DNA of 64,000 nt from Bacteroidaceae bacterium (GTDB taxonomy: Bacteria; Bacteroidota; Bacteroidia; Bacteroidales; Bacteroidaceae): contig JAEEZX010000018.1 of NCBI GenBank assembly GCA_016292045.1, forward strand, positions 1 to 64,000. The letters run 5' to 3'. The notes under the pieces are model-generated. The model made no database searches, was not told where the DNA came from, and was given only the letters and a program-made list of their open reading frames with translations. Shown piece after piece: positions 1 to 8,238 of the stretch (positions within the stretch are counted from its first letter, which is position 1; every line of letters begins with the position of its first letter). Position numbers and translations under genes: made by a program.

Positions 1-40
1 AACTTTGTCTTATACTAAGATAGGTTTTTACTGAGCAGGT

Positions 41-74
41 TATCTCCAAAACGTCGAAAGCATACTTGGAGATA
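41..74. repeat. 9-bp perfect inverted repeat downstream of ppdK
   Basis: TATCTCCAA at 41-49 is the exact reverse complement of TTGGAGATA at 66-74, with a 16-base loop. It lies just beyond the ppdK terminator. There is no clean T-tract on either side, so it may be a second terminator stem, an RNA processing structure or a protein site. No gene is visible at positions 1-129. Confidence 0.5.
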
Positions 75-80
75 CAAAAA

Positions 81-110
81 GAGACCTGCCCAAACGGACA
101 GGTCCCTTTT
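81..110. terminator. Terminator hairpin of ppdK
   Basis: GACCTG (83-88) pairs with CAGGTC (99-104), with two further G-C pairs possible inside the loop. Read on the minus strand the stem is followed by CTTTTTG, and on the plus strand by CCTTTT, so it could act in both directions. It lies 20-50 bases past the ppdK stop codon. Confidence 0.75.
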
Positions 111-129
111 ACTTATATCAGAGTGATTA

Positions 130-2850
130 TTACTCCTCAACTGCAGCCTGTGCGGCAGCGAGGCGTGCGATGGGCACACGGAATGGAGAGCAGCTTGCGT
201 AGTTCATGCCAACCTTGGCGCAGAACTTAACAGAGCTGGGTTCACCACCGTGCTCACCACAGATACCTGTGCGCATGCCCGGACGTACCTTGCGGCCGTT
301 CTCTACAGCCATCTTGATGAGCTGACCTACGCCGTTCTGGTCGAGCACCTGGAAGGGATCCACCTTCAGGATCTTCTTCTCCAGATATGCGGGCAGGAAG
401 CTGGCGATATCATCGCGGCTGTAGCCGAAGGTCATCTGAGTCAGGTCGTTCGTACCGAAGCTGAAGTACTCAGCCTCCGTAGCGATGCGGTCGGCTGTGA
501 GGGCAGCACGAGGAATCTCGATCATTGTACCGATTTCGAATTTAACCTCGATACCCTCCTGCTCAAACACTTCCTTAGCAGTCTTCACGATAATCTCCTT
601 CTGCTGCTTGAACTCATAGAGAATACCGATGAGGGGCACCATGATTTCGGGATGAGGATCAAATCCTTCCTTCTTCAGCTGGCAAGCTGCACCGAGGATG
701 GCACGTGTCTGCATAGCTGTGATTTCAGGGAATGTGATACCCAGACGGCAACCGCGGTGACCGAGCATAGGATTGTTCTCAGCCAGTGAGTTCACACGAC
801 GCTGGATTTCCTCAACGGTAACACCCATCTCCTTGGCCATAGTCTGCTGACCGGCAAGATCGTGGGGCACGAACTCGTGCAATGGGGGATCCAACAGACG
901 GATGTTCACATGCAAGCCGTCCATAGCCTTGAGGATTCCGTAGAAGTCGGCCTTCTGATAAGGCAGCAACTTGGCCAGAGCCTTCTCGCGACCCTCTACG
1001 CTGTCAGCGAGAATCATCTCACGCATGGCAACGATCTTCTGATCCTCGAAGAACATGTGCTCCGTACGTGTCAAACCGATACCCTTTGCACCGAAGGCGC
1101 GAGCCACCTCTGCATCGTGGGGAGTGTCGGCATTGGTACGGATTTCCATCTTGGTATACTTGTCGCAGAGATCCATGAGAGCCTTGAAATCGCCAGAAAG
1201 CTCGGCTGCCTTAGTGGGAATCTCGCCTGCATATACCTGACCGGTGGAACCGTTCAGAGAGATGTAGTCACCTTCCTTATAGGTAACACCCTCAATCTCC
1301 ACAGTCTTAGTCTTATAGTTCACATTGATGGCACCGGCACCGCTGACGCAACACTTACCCATACCACGAGCCACAACGGCAGCGTGAGATGTCATACCGC
1401 CGCGTGCTGTGAGGATACCCTCTGCACTTGCCATACCAGCGAGGTCCTCGGGAGAGGTCTCGATACGTACCATCACCACCTTGTGACCGTTAGCGTGCCA
1501 CTCCTGAGCGTCGTCAGCATGGAACACAATCTGACCGCAGGCAGCACCGGGAGAAGCAGGCAGACCCTGAGTGATAACCTTTGCCTTCTTCAGAGCTTCC
1601 TTGTCGAATACGGGGTGCAACAGCTCGTCCAGCTTTTGGGGCTCGCAGCGCAGGATTGCGGTCTTCTCGTCAATCATACCCTCGCGTACGAGATCCATAG
1701 CAATCTTCACCATAGCGGTACCTGTACGCTTACCGTTACGTGTCTGGAGGAACCACAACTTGCCTTCCTGCACGGTGAACTCCATATCCTGCATGTCCTT
1801 GTAGTGCTTCTCCAGCTTGTCCTGCAGAGCATCCAGTTCCTTGTAGAGCTCAGGCATAGCCTCTTCCATAGAAGGATACTTGGCCACGCGGTCAGCCTCG
1901 CTGATACCTGCGCGCTCTGCCCAACGCTGTGAACCGATCTTTGTAATCTGCTGAGGTGTGCGGATACCAGCAACGACGTCCTCACCCTGAGCGTTGATAA
2001 GATACTCACCGTTGAAGAGGTTCTCACCGTTACCTGCGTCGCGGCTGAAGCATACACCGGTAGCGGAGGTGTCACCCATGTTACCGAATACCATTGCCAT
2101 TACGCTTACGGCCGTACCCCACTCGTCGGGAATTCCTTCCATCTTACGATAGAGGATTGCGCGCTCGTTCATCCAGCTGCGGAACACAGCGCAGATAGCA
2201 CCCCAGAGCTGCTCCATAGGATCGTTGGGGAAATCGCTGCCGGTCTGAGCCTTGATGGCTTCCTTGAAGAGCTTCACGAGCTTCTTCAGGCTCTCTACAG
2301 AGAGGTCCTTGTCCAGAACGACACCCTGCTCCTCCTTCACCTTCTCGATGATGGCTTCAAAGGGATCGATATCTTCCTTGTTCACGGGCTTCATACCCAA
2401 CACCACGTCACCGTACATCTGTACGAAGCGGCGGTATGAGTCATACACGAAGTGAGGATTCTGAGTCTTGGCAACCATACCTTCTGCCACCTCGTCGTTC
2501 AGACCGAGGTTGAGGATGGTGTCCATCATGCCGGGCATGGAAGCGCGGGCACCGGAACGTACACTCACCAGAAGAGGATTCTTCAGGTCGCCGAACTTAG
2601 AGTTCATCAACTTCTCAATGTGGGCCACAGCTGCGTTCACTTCGTCTTGCAGAAGCTCTACGATCTTGTCCTGACCCACTTCGTAATACTCGTTACAGGT
2701 GTCAGTTGTGATAGTGAAACCTGGAGGCACAGGTACGCCAATCAGGTTCATCTCAGCCAAATTGGCACCCTTGCCACCCAGTACCTCTCGCATCTGGGCA
2801 TTACCTTCAGCCTGTCCGTTGCCAAAGGTATAAACTCTTTTTTGACTCAT
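130..2850 (-). CDS. ppdK: Pyruvate, phosphate dikinase
   Basis: Interconverts pyruvate + ATP + phosphate and PEP + AMP + PPi in the cytoplasm. The 906-residue length is standard for the family. In order there are an N-terminal ATP-grasp domain, the swivelling phosphohistidine domain with GGMTSHAAVVARG (phosphorylated His near residue 487), and a C-terminal PEP/pyruvate TIM barrel ending with the GICGEHGG motif that carries the catalytic Cys near residue 860. The gene is monocistronic: its own -7 element is at 2900-2907 and a hairpin terminator follows the stop codon. With the PPi-dependent phosphofructokinase at 5.8-7.4 kb it indicates PPi-linked glycolysis, which is usual in Bacteroidales. 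Identification is secure. Confidence 0.98.
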   Translation of the reverse strand: MSQKRVYTFGNGQAEGNAQMREVLGGKGANLAEMNLIGVPVPPGFTITTDTCNEYYEVGQDKIVELLQDEVNAAVAHIEKLMNSKFGDLKNPLLVSVRSGARASMPGMMDTILNLGLNDEVAEGMVAKTQNPHFVYDSYRRFVQMYGDVVLGMKPVNKEDIDPFEAIIEKVKEEQGVVLDKDLSVESLKKLVKLFKEAIKAQTGSDFPNDPMEQLWGAICAVFRSWMNERAILYRKMEGIPDEWGTAVSVMAMVFGNMGDTSATGVCFSRDAGNGENLFNGEYLINAQGEDVVAGIRTPQQITKIGSQRWAERAGISEADRVAKYPSMEEAMPELYKELDALQDKLEKHYKDMQDMEFTVQEGKLWFLQTRNGKRTGTAMVKIAMDLVREGMIDEKTAILRCEPQKLDELLHPVFDKEALKKAKVITQGLPASPGAACGQIVFHADDAQEWHANGHKVVMVRIETSPEDLAGMASAEGILTARGGMTSHAAVVARGMGKCCVSGAGAINVNYKTKTVEIEGVTYKEGDYISLNGSTGQVYAGEIPTKAAELSGDFKALMDLCDKYTKMEIRTNADTPHDAEVARAFGAKGIGLTRTEHMFFEDQKIVAMREMILADSVEGREKALAKLLPYQKADFYGILKAMDGLHVNIRLLDPPLHEFVPHDLAGQQTMAKEMGVTVEEIQRRVNSLAENNPMLGHRGCRLGITFPEITAMQTRAILGAACQLKKEGFDPHPEIMVPLIGILYEFKQQKEIIVKTAKEVFEQEGIEVKFEIGTMIEIPRAALTADRIATEAEYFSFGTNDLTQMTFGYSRDDIASFLPAYLEKKILKVDPFQVLDQNGVGQLIKMAVENGRKVRPGMRTGICGEHGGEPSSVKFCAKVGMNYASCSPFRVPIARLAAAQAAVEE

Positions 2851-2899
2851 GTTTTTAGTTTAGTTATTGATTTGTTATGGATAATTTTGTCTTTTCGTG

Positions 2900-2907
2900 C
2901 AAATATA
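2900..2907 (-). promoter_or_regulatory. -7 promoter element of ppdK
   Basis: TATATTTG on the minus strand, 49 bases upstream of the ppdK ATG. It matches the Bacteroidetes TAnnTTTG consensus and lies back to back with the rlmD promoter at 2963-2970. Confidence 0.7.
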
Positions 2908-2962
2908 TTAAAAATATCGTTTCACTCCAAATGTTTTTGTGTTTTTTTTCAAGGAAAATGCG

Positions 2963-2970
2963 TAATTTTG
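2963..2970 (+). promoter_or_regulatory. -7 promoter element of the rRNA methyltransferase gene
   Basis: TAATTTTG on the plus strand, 17 bases before the ATG at 2988. Its position shows that the longer open frame beginning at 2877 cannot be the translated start. Confidence 0.75.
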
Positions 2971-2987
2971 CACAAAACACAGAAAAG

Positions 2988-4418
2988 ATGTCAAGAAAAC
3001 ATAAAGAAAGACAGATTATAGAGGCTGTAGAAATCACCGATGTGGCGGCTGAAGGTAAGTCATTGGCAAGAATCAACGACAAGGTGGTTTTCGTACCCTA
3101 CGCCGTGCCAGGTGATATAGTGGATATAGAAATCGTCCGCAAGAAGCATTCCTATATGGAAGGCGTTGTGGCTAAGACAGTTAAGGAGAGCCCCCTGAGA
3201 GTTGCTCCTCTCTGTCCCCATTTCGGAGTCTGCGGCGGTTGTAAATGGCAGATGCTGCCCTATTCCGAACAGATACGCTGGAAACAGAAACAAGTGATGG
3301 ATGCTCTCACCCGGTTGGCTCATATCGAGCTCCCCCAGTGCTCTCCCATTCTCGGCAGCGAGCAGACGGAAGGTTATCGCAACAAGCTGGATTTCGGCTG
3401 TGCCAACAAGCAATGGCTCACCTCCGAGCAACTCCTCGCAGGCGTTCCCTTCGCTCCTGCTGTCGGATTCCACATCACGGGAGCTTTTGACAAGATACTC
3501 CCCATCGACGACTGCCGTCTCATGCATCCCCTCCACAACGAGATACGCAACGCCATACGCGACTATGCCCTCTCCCACGGATATTCCTTCTTCGACCTGC
3601 GTGCGCAGACGGGACTCATGCGAGGCATCATCATACGTTGCAGCAACACTGGCGAATGGATGGTGATCCTTCATTTCCACTACGACCACACCACCCCCGA
3701 CTCCCTCTCCGAGAGCCGTCGTCAGGCCGAAGACCTTCTCTCCTATGTGAAGGAAACGTTCCCGCAGGTGACGAGTCTCATGTATCTCGACAATCAGAAG
3801 TGCAACGACACCATCGGCGATCAGGACATCCTTCTCTACAACGGCAGCGACCACATCTTCCTCGAGATGGAGGGTCTCCGCTTCAAGGTGGGACCGAAGA
3901 GTTTCTATCAGACCAACACCCGCCAGGCATATACATTATATAAGGTAGCGCGCGAGTTTGCCGGTCTCACAGGCGACGAACTGGTCTACGACCTCTACAC
4001 GGGCACTGGCACCATAGCCAATTTCGTGGCACGCAATGCACGCAAGGTTGTCGGCATAGAATACGTTCCGGAGGCCATCGAGGACGCCAAGGTCAACAGC
4101 CGTATCAACGGCATAGACAATACTGTGTTCTTTGCCGGCGACATGAAAGACATCCTCAACGCCGACTTCATACGTCAGAACGGCAAGCCGGATGTCATCA
4201 TCACCGATCCCCCCCGTGCCGGCATGCATCAGGATGTCATCGACACCATACTCTTTGCCGACCCGCGCCGTATCGTCTACGTATCATGCAATCCCGCCAC
4301 ACAGGCACGCGACCTCCAGCTTCTGGATTCCGCCTACAAGGTGGAGCGCATCCAGCCCGTAGATATGTTCCCCCACACTCATCATGTAGAAAATGTCGTA
4401 CTGCTCACTCATAGATAA
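2988..4418 (+). CDS. rlmD: 23S rRNA (uracil-5-)-methyltransferase, RlmD/RumA family
   Basis: SAM-dependent enzyme that makes 5-methyluridine in 23S rRNA. The 476-residue protein starts at the ATG just after its -7 element. It has an N-terminal TRAM RNA-binding domain, then a four-cysteine iron-sulfur motif including the segment CPHFGVCGGCKWQ, a SAM fold with LYTGTGTIANF, the motif DPPRAG, and the catalytic cysteine in VSCNPAT near the end. The family includes RlmD, RlmC/RlmCD and TrmA; the Fe-S cluster excludes TrmA, but the exact uridine targeted cannot be read from sequence. The 3' end overlaps the following HD-domain gene by 26 bases, so the two are translationally linked. Confidence 0.93.
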   Translation: MSRKHKERQIIEAVEITDVAAEGKSLARINDKVVFVPYAVPGDIVDIEIVRKKHSYMEGVVAKTVKESPLRVAPLCPHFGVCGGCKWQMLPYSEQIRWKQKQVMDALTRLAHIELPQCSPILGSEQTEGYRNKLDFGCANKQWLTSEQLLAGVPFAPAVGFHITGAFDKILPIDDCRLMHPLHNEIRNAIRDYALSHGYSFFDLRAQTGLMRGIIIRCSNTGEWMVILHFHYDHTTPDSLSESRRQAEDLLSYVKETFPQVTSLMYLDNQKCNDTIGDQDILLYNGSDHIFLEMEGLRFKVGPKSFYQTNTRQAYTLYKVAREFAGLTGDELVYDLYTGTGTIANFVARNARKVVGIEYVPEAIEDAKVNSRINGIDNTVFFAGDMKDILNADFIRQNGKPDVIITDPPRAGMHQDVIDTILFADPRRIVYVSCNPATQARDLQLLDSAYKVERIQPVDMFPHTHHVENVVLLTHR

Positions 4419-4935
4419 ATACTGCGGCGACAACGCCCCTCTCCGCCACATCCTCCTCACCCACTCCTGCCTAGTGTGCCACAAAGCCCTGCTGGCTGCC
4501 GAGCGTCATCCCGAGCTGCATCTCGACACCGCCTTCATTGAGGAGGCTGCGATGCTGCACGACATAGGTGTTGTCCTCTGCGATGCGCCCGGCATCTCCT
4601 GCTTCGGCACAGAGCCCTACATACGTCACGGTCTCATGGGTGCCGGGATTCTCCGCAAGGAAGGCCTTGAACGTCACGCACGCGTCGCCGAGCGCCACAC
4701 GGGTACGGGCCTCACCGTTGAATCCATCCGCCTGCAGAACCTGCCTCTTCCCCTGCAGGATTTCTCGCCTGAGACAATGGAGGAGAAACTCATCTGCTGG
4801 GCAGACAAATTCTTCTCGAAGACGCCCTCCAAACTCACTCTTGAGAAGACATCCGAACAGGTCATCGCTATGCTCTCACGCTTCCCCGACGGCAATGTGG
4901 AGCGTTTCCGCGAGTGGTCACTCCTCTTTGATTAG
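4393..4935 (+). CDS. HD-domain protein (putative phosphohydrolase)
   Basis: A 180-residue cytoplasmic protein of the HD superfamily, whose members bind divalent metals and hydrolyse phosphomonoesters or nucleotides. The metal-ligand pattern is visible as an early His (HILLTHS), the HD doublet in EEAAMLHDIGVV, later His residues (RHGLMG, ERHTGTG) and a late Asp in CWADKFF. The substrate cannot be told. Its start lies inside the rRNA methyltransferase gene (26-base overlap in another frame), so it is probably expressed by coupling from that message. Its last 18 bases overlap the 3' end of the convergent lysozyme gene. Confidence 0.85.
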   Translation: MSYCSLIDKYCGDNAPLRHILLTHSCLVCHKALLAAERHPELHLDTAFIEEAAMLHDIGVVLCDAPGISCFGTEPYIRHGLMGAGILRKEGLERHARVAERHTGTGLTVESIRLQNLPLPLQDFSPETMEEKLICWADKFFSKTPSKLTLEKTSEQVIAMLSRFPDGNVERFREWSLLFD

Positions 4936-5763
4936 CAGCCTGGAGAATTCTTCCGCACTGCCGTTGAACACGTCGCAGTCCACCGTTCCTCTCACGCCCT
5001 CCACCTTTCCGCAGTCGGTGTGCTGCCAGAAGGCCCATTTGCCCTCGTACGCAGGCTTCTCCACGTAATAGTGCGCAATCCAGTATGGGAATTCGTCAAA
5101 CACACGGGCGTTCAGTATGTCGCGACGGAATGCCAGACCGCTGTATATTATCGGCTTCACCCCGTAATATTCTTCCACCGCGAGCAGCCATTCCAACGCC
5201 ATGCGCTGCACTTCTTCCTTCGGCATCATAGCCCATTTCTTCTTGTCCTCGATGTCGAGTACAGGAGGCAGGTCGCCTTCCTCAAGATGCACCTGGTGCA
5301 GGAAGAATTCCGCCTGTTTGCGAGCCGGCACATCGGGAGTCATGAAATGGTAAGCCCCTCTTACAAAGCCGTTTTTGCGTGCTTTGTAAAAGTTGTCATT
5401 GAAGTTATCGTCCATCAGCGACACACCTTCCGTAGCCTTTATTATGACGAAGGTTACGGGGTCGTTGTTCATCGATGCGTTGCGCAGCTGCTCCCAGTCG
5501 ATGCGGTTCTGATAGTGCGATATGTCAATACCCCTTATCTTGTAGCCCTCGGGGTAAGTGGGCTCTCCGTATATTGCCTTCCACTGGAAACTGTAGGGGT
5601 CCACAAAGAAGTAGAAGAGCACGAAGCTGTAAAGTCCTGCCACAGCCAGACCGCCCAGGACGAATGTCCATATCGGCATTCTGTGGAGAAAACGAAGAAA
5701 GCCCCGGCTGGACTTTTTCTGCCGGGGCCTTCTCACTGTGTGTTTATTGTTACTTTTATTCAA
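4918..5763 (-). CDS. GH25 family lysozyme (N-acetylmuramidase), membrane-anchored
   Basis: Cell-wall hydrolase of glycoside hydrolase family 25, which cleaves the MurNAc-GlcNAc bond of peptidoglycan. The 281 residues begin with a basic tail (1-28) and a single hydrophobic segment (about 29-54), so the catalytic domain is anchored in the inner membrane facing the periplasm. The domain starts with RGIDISHYQ (Asp80) and contains VIIKATEG and the PPVLDIED strand with the acidic pair expected for the family. It begins 12 bases after the pfp stop codon with no promoter of its own, so it is probably the second gene of a pfp transcript. Its physiological role (wall remodelling or attack on other cells) is not indicated. 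Confidence 0.93.
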   Translation of the reverse strand: MNKSNNKHTVRRPRQKKSSRGFLRFLHRMPIWTFVLGGLAVAGLYSFVLFYFFVDPYSFQWKAIYGEPTYPEGYKIRGIDISHYQNRIDWEQLRNASMNNDPVTFVIIKATEGVSLMDDNFNDNFYKARKNGFVRGAYHFMTPDVPARKQAEFFLHQVHLEEGDLPPVLDIEDKKKWAMMPKEEVQRMALEWLLAVEEYYGVKPIIYSGLAFRRDILNARVFDEFPYWIAHYYVEKPAYEGKWAFWQHTDCGKVEGVRGTVDCDVFNGSAEEFSRLLIKEE

Positions 5764-5775
5764 GTTTCCCTCAGC

Positions 5776-7425
5776 TTACTTCTTCTGTTCCAGAGCAAGA
5801 GTCATTGTGCACTGGTCGCAGACCTCCGTGGGACCCCAGTACTGGATAGGTCCGGGATATATGTAGGCTGTCTTGCGGGCCCACTCCTCACGGTGAGCTG
5901 CGAAATACTTGAAGGGAGCGCCGTCCAGTTCTACGAGAGCCTTGCGGATAACGGGCTTGTTGGCACCGTTACGACGCTCGATGTTCATCATCATTGTGAT
6001 GGGCACACCGCCTGCGATCCACTGGTCGGCAGGAGCTGTGGTGTTGCGGATCACGCTCATGTATCCGGTCTTGCCGTTGCTGATCAGACGGCTTGCGTTG
6101 TAGCCGAGGCTGTAGCAGTAGTCGGCATCGTAGTTGGAGGGAGCTGCGCAGCGGCCCTCGTAGCCGAAGAAGTGGTGCTGTGTGCCGAACTTGCCCACAT
6201 ACTTGCCTTCCTTCTTCCACTCGTCGAGCTTCTTTTCCACCATAGCGGAGAGCAGCTTCTCGGTCTCGATGAGGCTCACCTGCACGTTGCCGTGAGGATC
6301 GCGGTCGAGGCAGAGCTGACGCTTCACGTCGGCGGGCAGAGACTCCAGCACAGCCTTGTTCTCTGCTGTGATGCTGTTCATCACGAAGGCAATCTGCTCC
6401 TCGGCGCTGCCGAATACGCGGGGCTCGCCCGTAGCGGGATCTGTCAGCACCTCGTTGAGCTGTGCGATAAGCTTCTTGATGGCGGGGATGAACTCGATAA
6501 GACCCTCGGGAATCACCACTGTGCCGAAGTTGTTACCGTCGGCAGCACGCTGGGCCACAGCCTTTGCGATGTATTCCACAACGTCGTCCAGAGACATCTG
6601 CTTAGCCTCCACTTCCTCACTGATGAGGCAGATGTTGGGCTGGCACTGCAGGGCGCACTCCAGGGCGATGTGTGAAGCAGAGCGACCCATCACCTTGATG
6701 AAGTGCCAGTATTTGCGTGCTGAGTTACAGTCGCGCTGGATATTGCCGATGAGCTCGGAGTATGTCTTACATGCTGTGTCGAAACCGAATGATGTCTCAA
6801 TCTGCTCGTTCTTGAGGTCGCCGTCGATGGTCTTGGGGCAACCGATCACCTGCACGCCGTACTTCTGTGCTGCGTAGTACTCGGCCAGCACACATGCGTT
6901 GGTGTTTGAGTCGTCGCCGCCGATGATTACGATGGCGTTGATGCCCAGCTTGCGGATGATCTGCAGACCGCTCTCAAACTGCTCCACCTTCTCCAGCTTC
7001 GTACGTCCGCTGCCGATGATGTCGAAACCGCCTGTATTGCGATACTCGTCGATGTATTCGTCAGTGAACTCGAGGTACTTGTGATCCACCAGACCGCCGG
7101 GACCCATCAGGAATCCGTAGAGCTTGCTGCTCTTGTTGAGGCTCTTCACGCCGTCATAGAGGCCGCACACCACGTTGTGTCCGCCGGGAGCCTGACCGCC
7201 GCTGAGGATGATACCCACGTTGATGGGCTGTGTGTTCTCGCTGTCTGCAGCCTGGAACTCCACCACGGGCATACCGTATGTGTTGGGGAAGAGCTTCTTG
7301 ATTTCTTCCTGGTTGCCTACACTCTGGGTGGGCTTACCCTCTACGGCCTTCACAGGACCCTGCAAAGCCTTTGGCAGCTTGGGCTGATATGCAGCGCGAG
7401 CTTTCTGTAATGCACTTTTTTCCAT
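5776..7425 (-). CDS. pfp: Pyrophosphate-dependent 6-phosphofructokinase (PFP)
   Basis: Reversibly phosphorylates fructose 6-phosphate to the 1,6-bisphosphate using PPi. The 549-residue length matches the long PFP class. The PPi-type signature is plain: GGDD at 169-172, where ATP enzymes have GGDG, and PKTIDGD at 197-203 with Lys198, where ATP enzymes have PGTIDND. The glycine-rich GIILSGGQAPGG lies at 71-82. The gene follows a TATCTTTG -7 element (7459-7466) with an 8-bp repeat array directly upstream, and is followed 12 bases later by the GH25 lysozyme gene. Confidence 0.96.
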   Translation of the reverse strand: MEKSALQKARAAYQPKLPKALQGPVKAVEGKPTQSVGNQEEIKKLFPNTYGMPVVEFQAADSENTQPINVGIILSGGQAPGGHNVVCGLYDGVKSLNKSSKLYGFLMGPGGLVDHKYLEFTDEYIDEYRNTGGFDIIGSGRTKLEKVEQFESGLQIIRKLGINAIVIIGGDDSNTNACVLAEYYAAQKYGVQVIGCPKTIDGDLKNEQIETSFGFDTACKTYSELIGNIQRDCNSARKYWHFIKVMGRSASHIALECALQCQPNICLISEEVEAKQMSLDDVVEYIAKAVAQRAADGNNFGTVVIPEGLIEFIPAIKKLIAQLNEVLTDPATGEPRVFGSAEEQIAFVMNSITAENKAVLESLPADVKRQLCLDRDPHGNVQVSLIETEKLLSAMVEKKLDEWKKEGKYVGKFGTQHHFFGYEGRCAAPSNYDADYCYSLGYNASRLISNGKTGYMSVIRNTTAPADQWIAGGVPITMMMNIERRNGANKPVIRKALVELDGAPFKYFAAHREEWARKTAYIYPGPIQYWGPTEVCDQCTMTLALEQKK

Positions 7426-7458
7426 ATATGTTTTTTGTGTTAAATATTAAACTCGCCA

Positions 7459-7466
7459 CAAAGATA
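7459..7466 (-). promoter_or_regulatory. -7 promoter element of pfp
   Basis: TATCTTTG on the minus strand, 33 bases before the pfp ATG. Exactly nine bases upstream of it begins the 8-bp tandem array at 7476-7522. Confidence 0.7.
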
Positions 7467-7475
7467 TAAAAAATA

Positions 7476-7522
7476 GTTGACAAGTAGACAAGTTGACGAG
7501 TAGACAAGTTGTTACTTTTTGG
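7476..7522. repeat. 8-bp tandem array, copy 1 (upstream of pfp)
   Basis: On the plus strand, four 8-bp units (GTTGACAA, GTAGACAA, GTTGACGA, GTAGACAA) followed by GTTGTTACTTTTTGG. The same four-unit-plus-tail arrangement occurs at 8085 and 13280, each nine bases upstream of a -7 element. A 9-bp array based on CCAATTA lies nearby at about 7579-7606. Confidence 0.85.
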
Positions 7523-7626
7523 TATTTGGCTATTTTTTATTGGTTATTGAATGTTTTTTCAGTAAAACAATTAGGCTCATGGGACCAATTAAGCCAATTA
7601 GACCAATGGGATTTCTCAATTGTCAA

Positions 7627-8022
7627 TTACTCTTTCGTCCACGTCTGTGTCTCGTGGAAGATGCCGAGATGTCCGCGCACTTTCAGCTTGTTGCCGTCCA
7701 GCCAGATGGAGCATCTGTATGTCTTGCCGTTCTTGGGGTTGTAGATGCTGCCGCCCTCCCATTTGTCCTTGTTTTTCTTCAGACCGGTGAGTATATTCGT
7801 CCCCACGAGTTTGCGGCTCTGCAGCGACTTGTCGGGGTTTTTGCTGTCCAGTTTGCCGTCGCCGGATTTCAGCCATACGATTTTGCCGTTGACCTTGTCG
7901 CCCACCTGGTACACTTCCACGTGCGACTCACCGCCTTCTGTCACCCATTTGCCTACCACATCCTGTGCGTAACTCATCGTTGACAGCGCTGCCATCATGA
8001 TGCCGATAAAGACTTTTTTCAT
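7627..8022 (-). CDS. Exported DUF2147-family protein
   Basis: A 131-residue protein with a signal peptide (MKKVFIGIMMAALSTMSYAQ, cleavage likely near residue 20). The mature part follows the DUF2147 pattern, beginning VVGKWVTEGG, with repeated short strands and the central segment GTNILTGLKK, consistent with a small periplasmic beta-barrel-like fold. The family has no established biochemical role. The gene stands alone, with a TACCTTTG promoter at 8068-8075 preceded by an 8-bp tandem array. An AATTGTCAATT-type repeat overlaps its 3' end. Confidence 0.88.
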   Translation of the reverse strand: MKKVFIGIMMAALSTMSYAQDVVGKWVTEGGESHVEVYQVGDKVNGKIVWLKSGDGKLDSKNPDKSLQSRKLVGTNILTGLKKNKDKWEGGSIYNPKNGKTYRCSIWLDGNKLKVRGHLGIFHETQTWTKE

Positions 8023-8067
8023 TGTATGAATGTTAAAATACTATATGTTTACAACCTTTTCCGGCTG

Positions 8068-8075
8068 CAAAGGTA
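8068..8075 (-). promoter_or_regulatory. -7 promoter element of the DUF2147 gene
   Basis: TACCTTTG on the minus strand, 45 bases upstream of the ATG, with the tandem array beginning nine bases further upstream at 8085. Confidence 0.7.
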
Positions 8076-8084
8076 CAAAATAAA

Positions 8085-8159
8085 GTAGACAAGTGGACAA
8101 GTTGACGAGTTGACAAGTTGTTTCTTTTTGGAAAATGATAGAATTTCATACAGAAATCA
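8085..8159. repeat. 8-bp tandem array, copy 2, with conserved tail
   Basis: Four 8-bp units (GTAGACAA, GTGGACAA, GTTGACGA, GTTGACAA), then GTTGTTTCTTTTTGG (8117-8131) and a further 28 bases (8132-8159) that recur with one mismatch after copy 3 at 13327-13354. The segment is non-coding. Confidence 0.85.
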
Positions 8160-8238
8160 TAATAAAGGTTATAGGTTAGTGGTTATAGGTTATTGAGTTA
8201 TTCCGAAAAAGTCGCCGAAAAGGCGTTTTTTTTAGTTA

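Noticed and set aside
1..8. AACTTTG at the left edge as a plus-strand -7 element
   Set aside because: It is incomplete at the window edge and would point into the converging end of ppdK with no plus-strand gene to serve.
862..1932. Open frame of 356 codons on the plus strand opposite ppdK
   Set aside because: It is the complement of a certain ppdK gene, has no promoter or ribosome site and its translation resembles nothing; codon bias of the sense gene creates it.
5020..6675. Open frame of 551 codons on the plus strand opposite the lysozyme and pfp genes
   Set aside because: It spans two well-identified minus-strand genes and their junction, so it is an antisense artefact.
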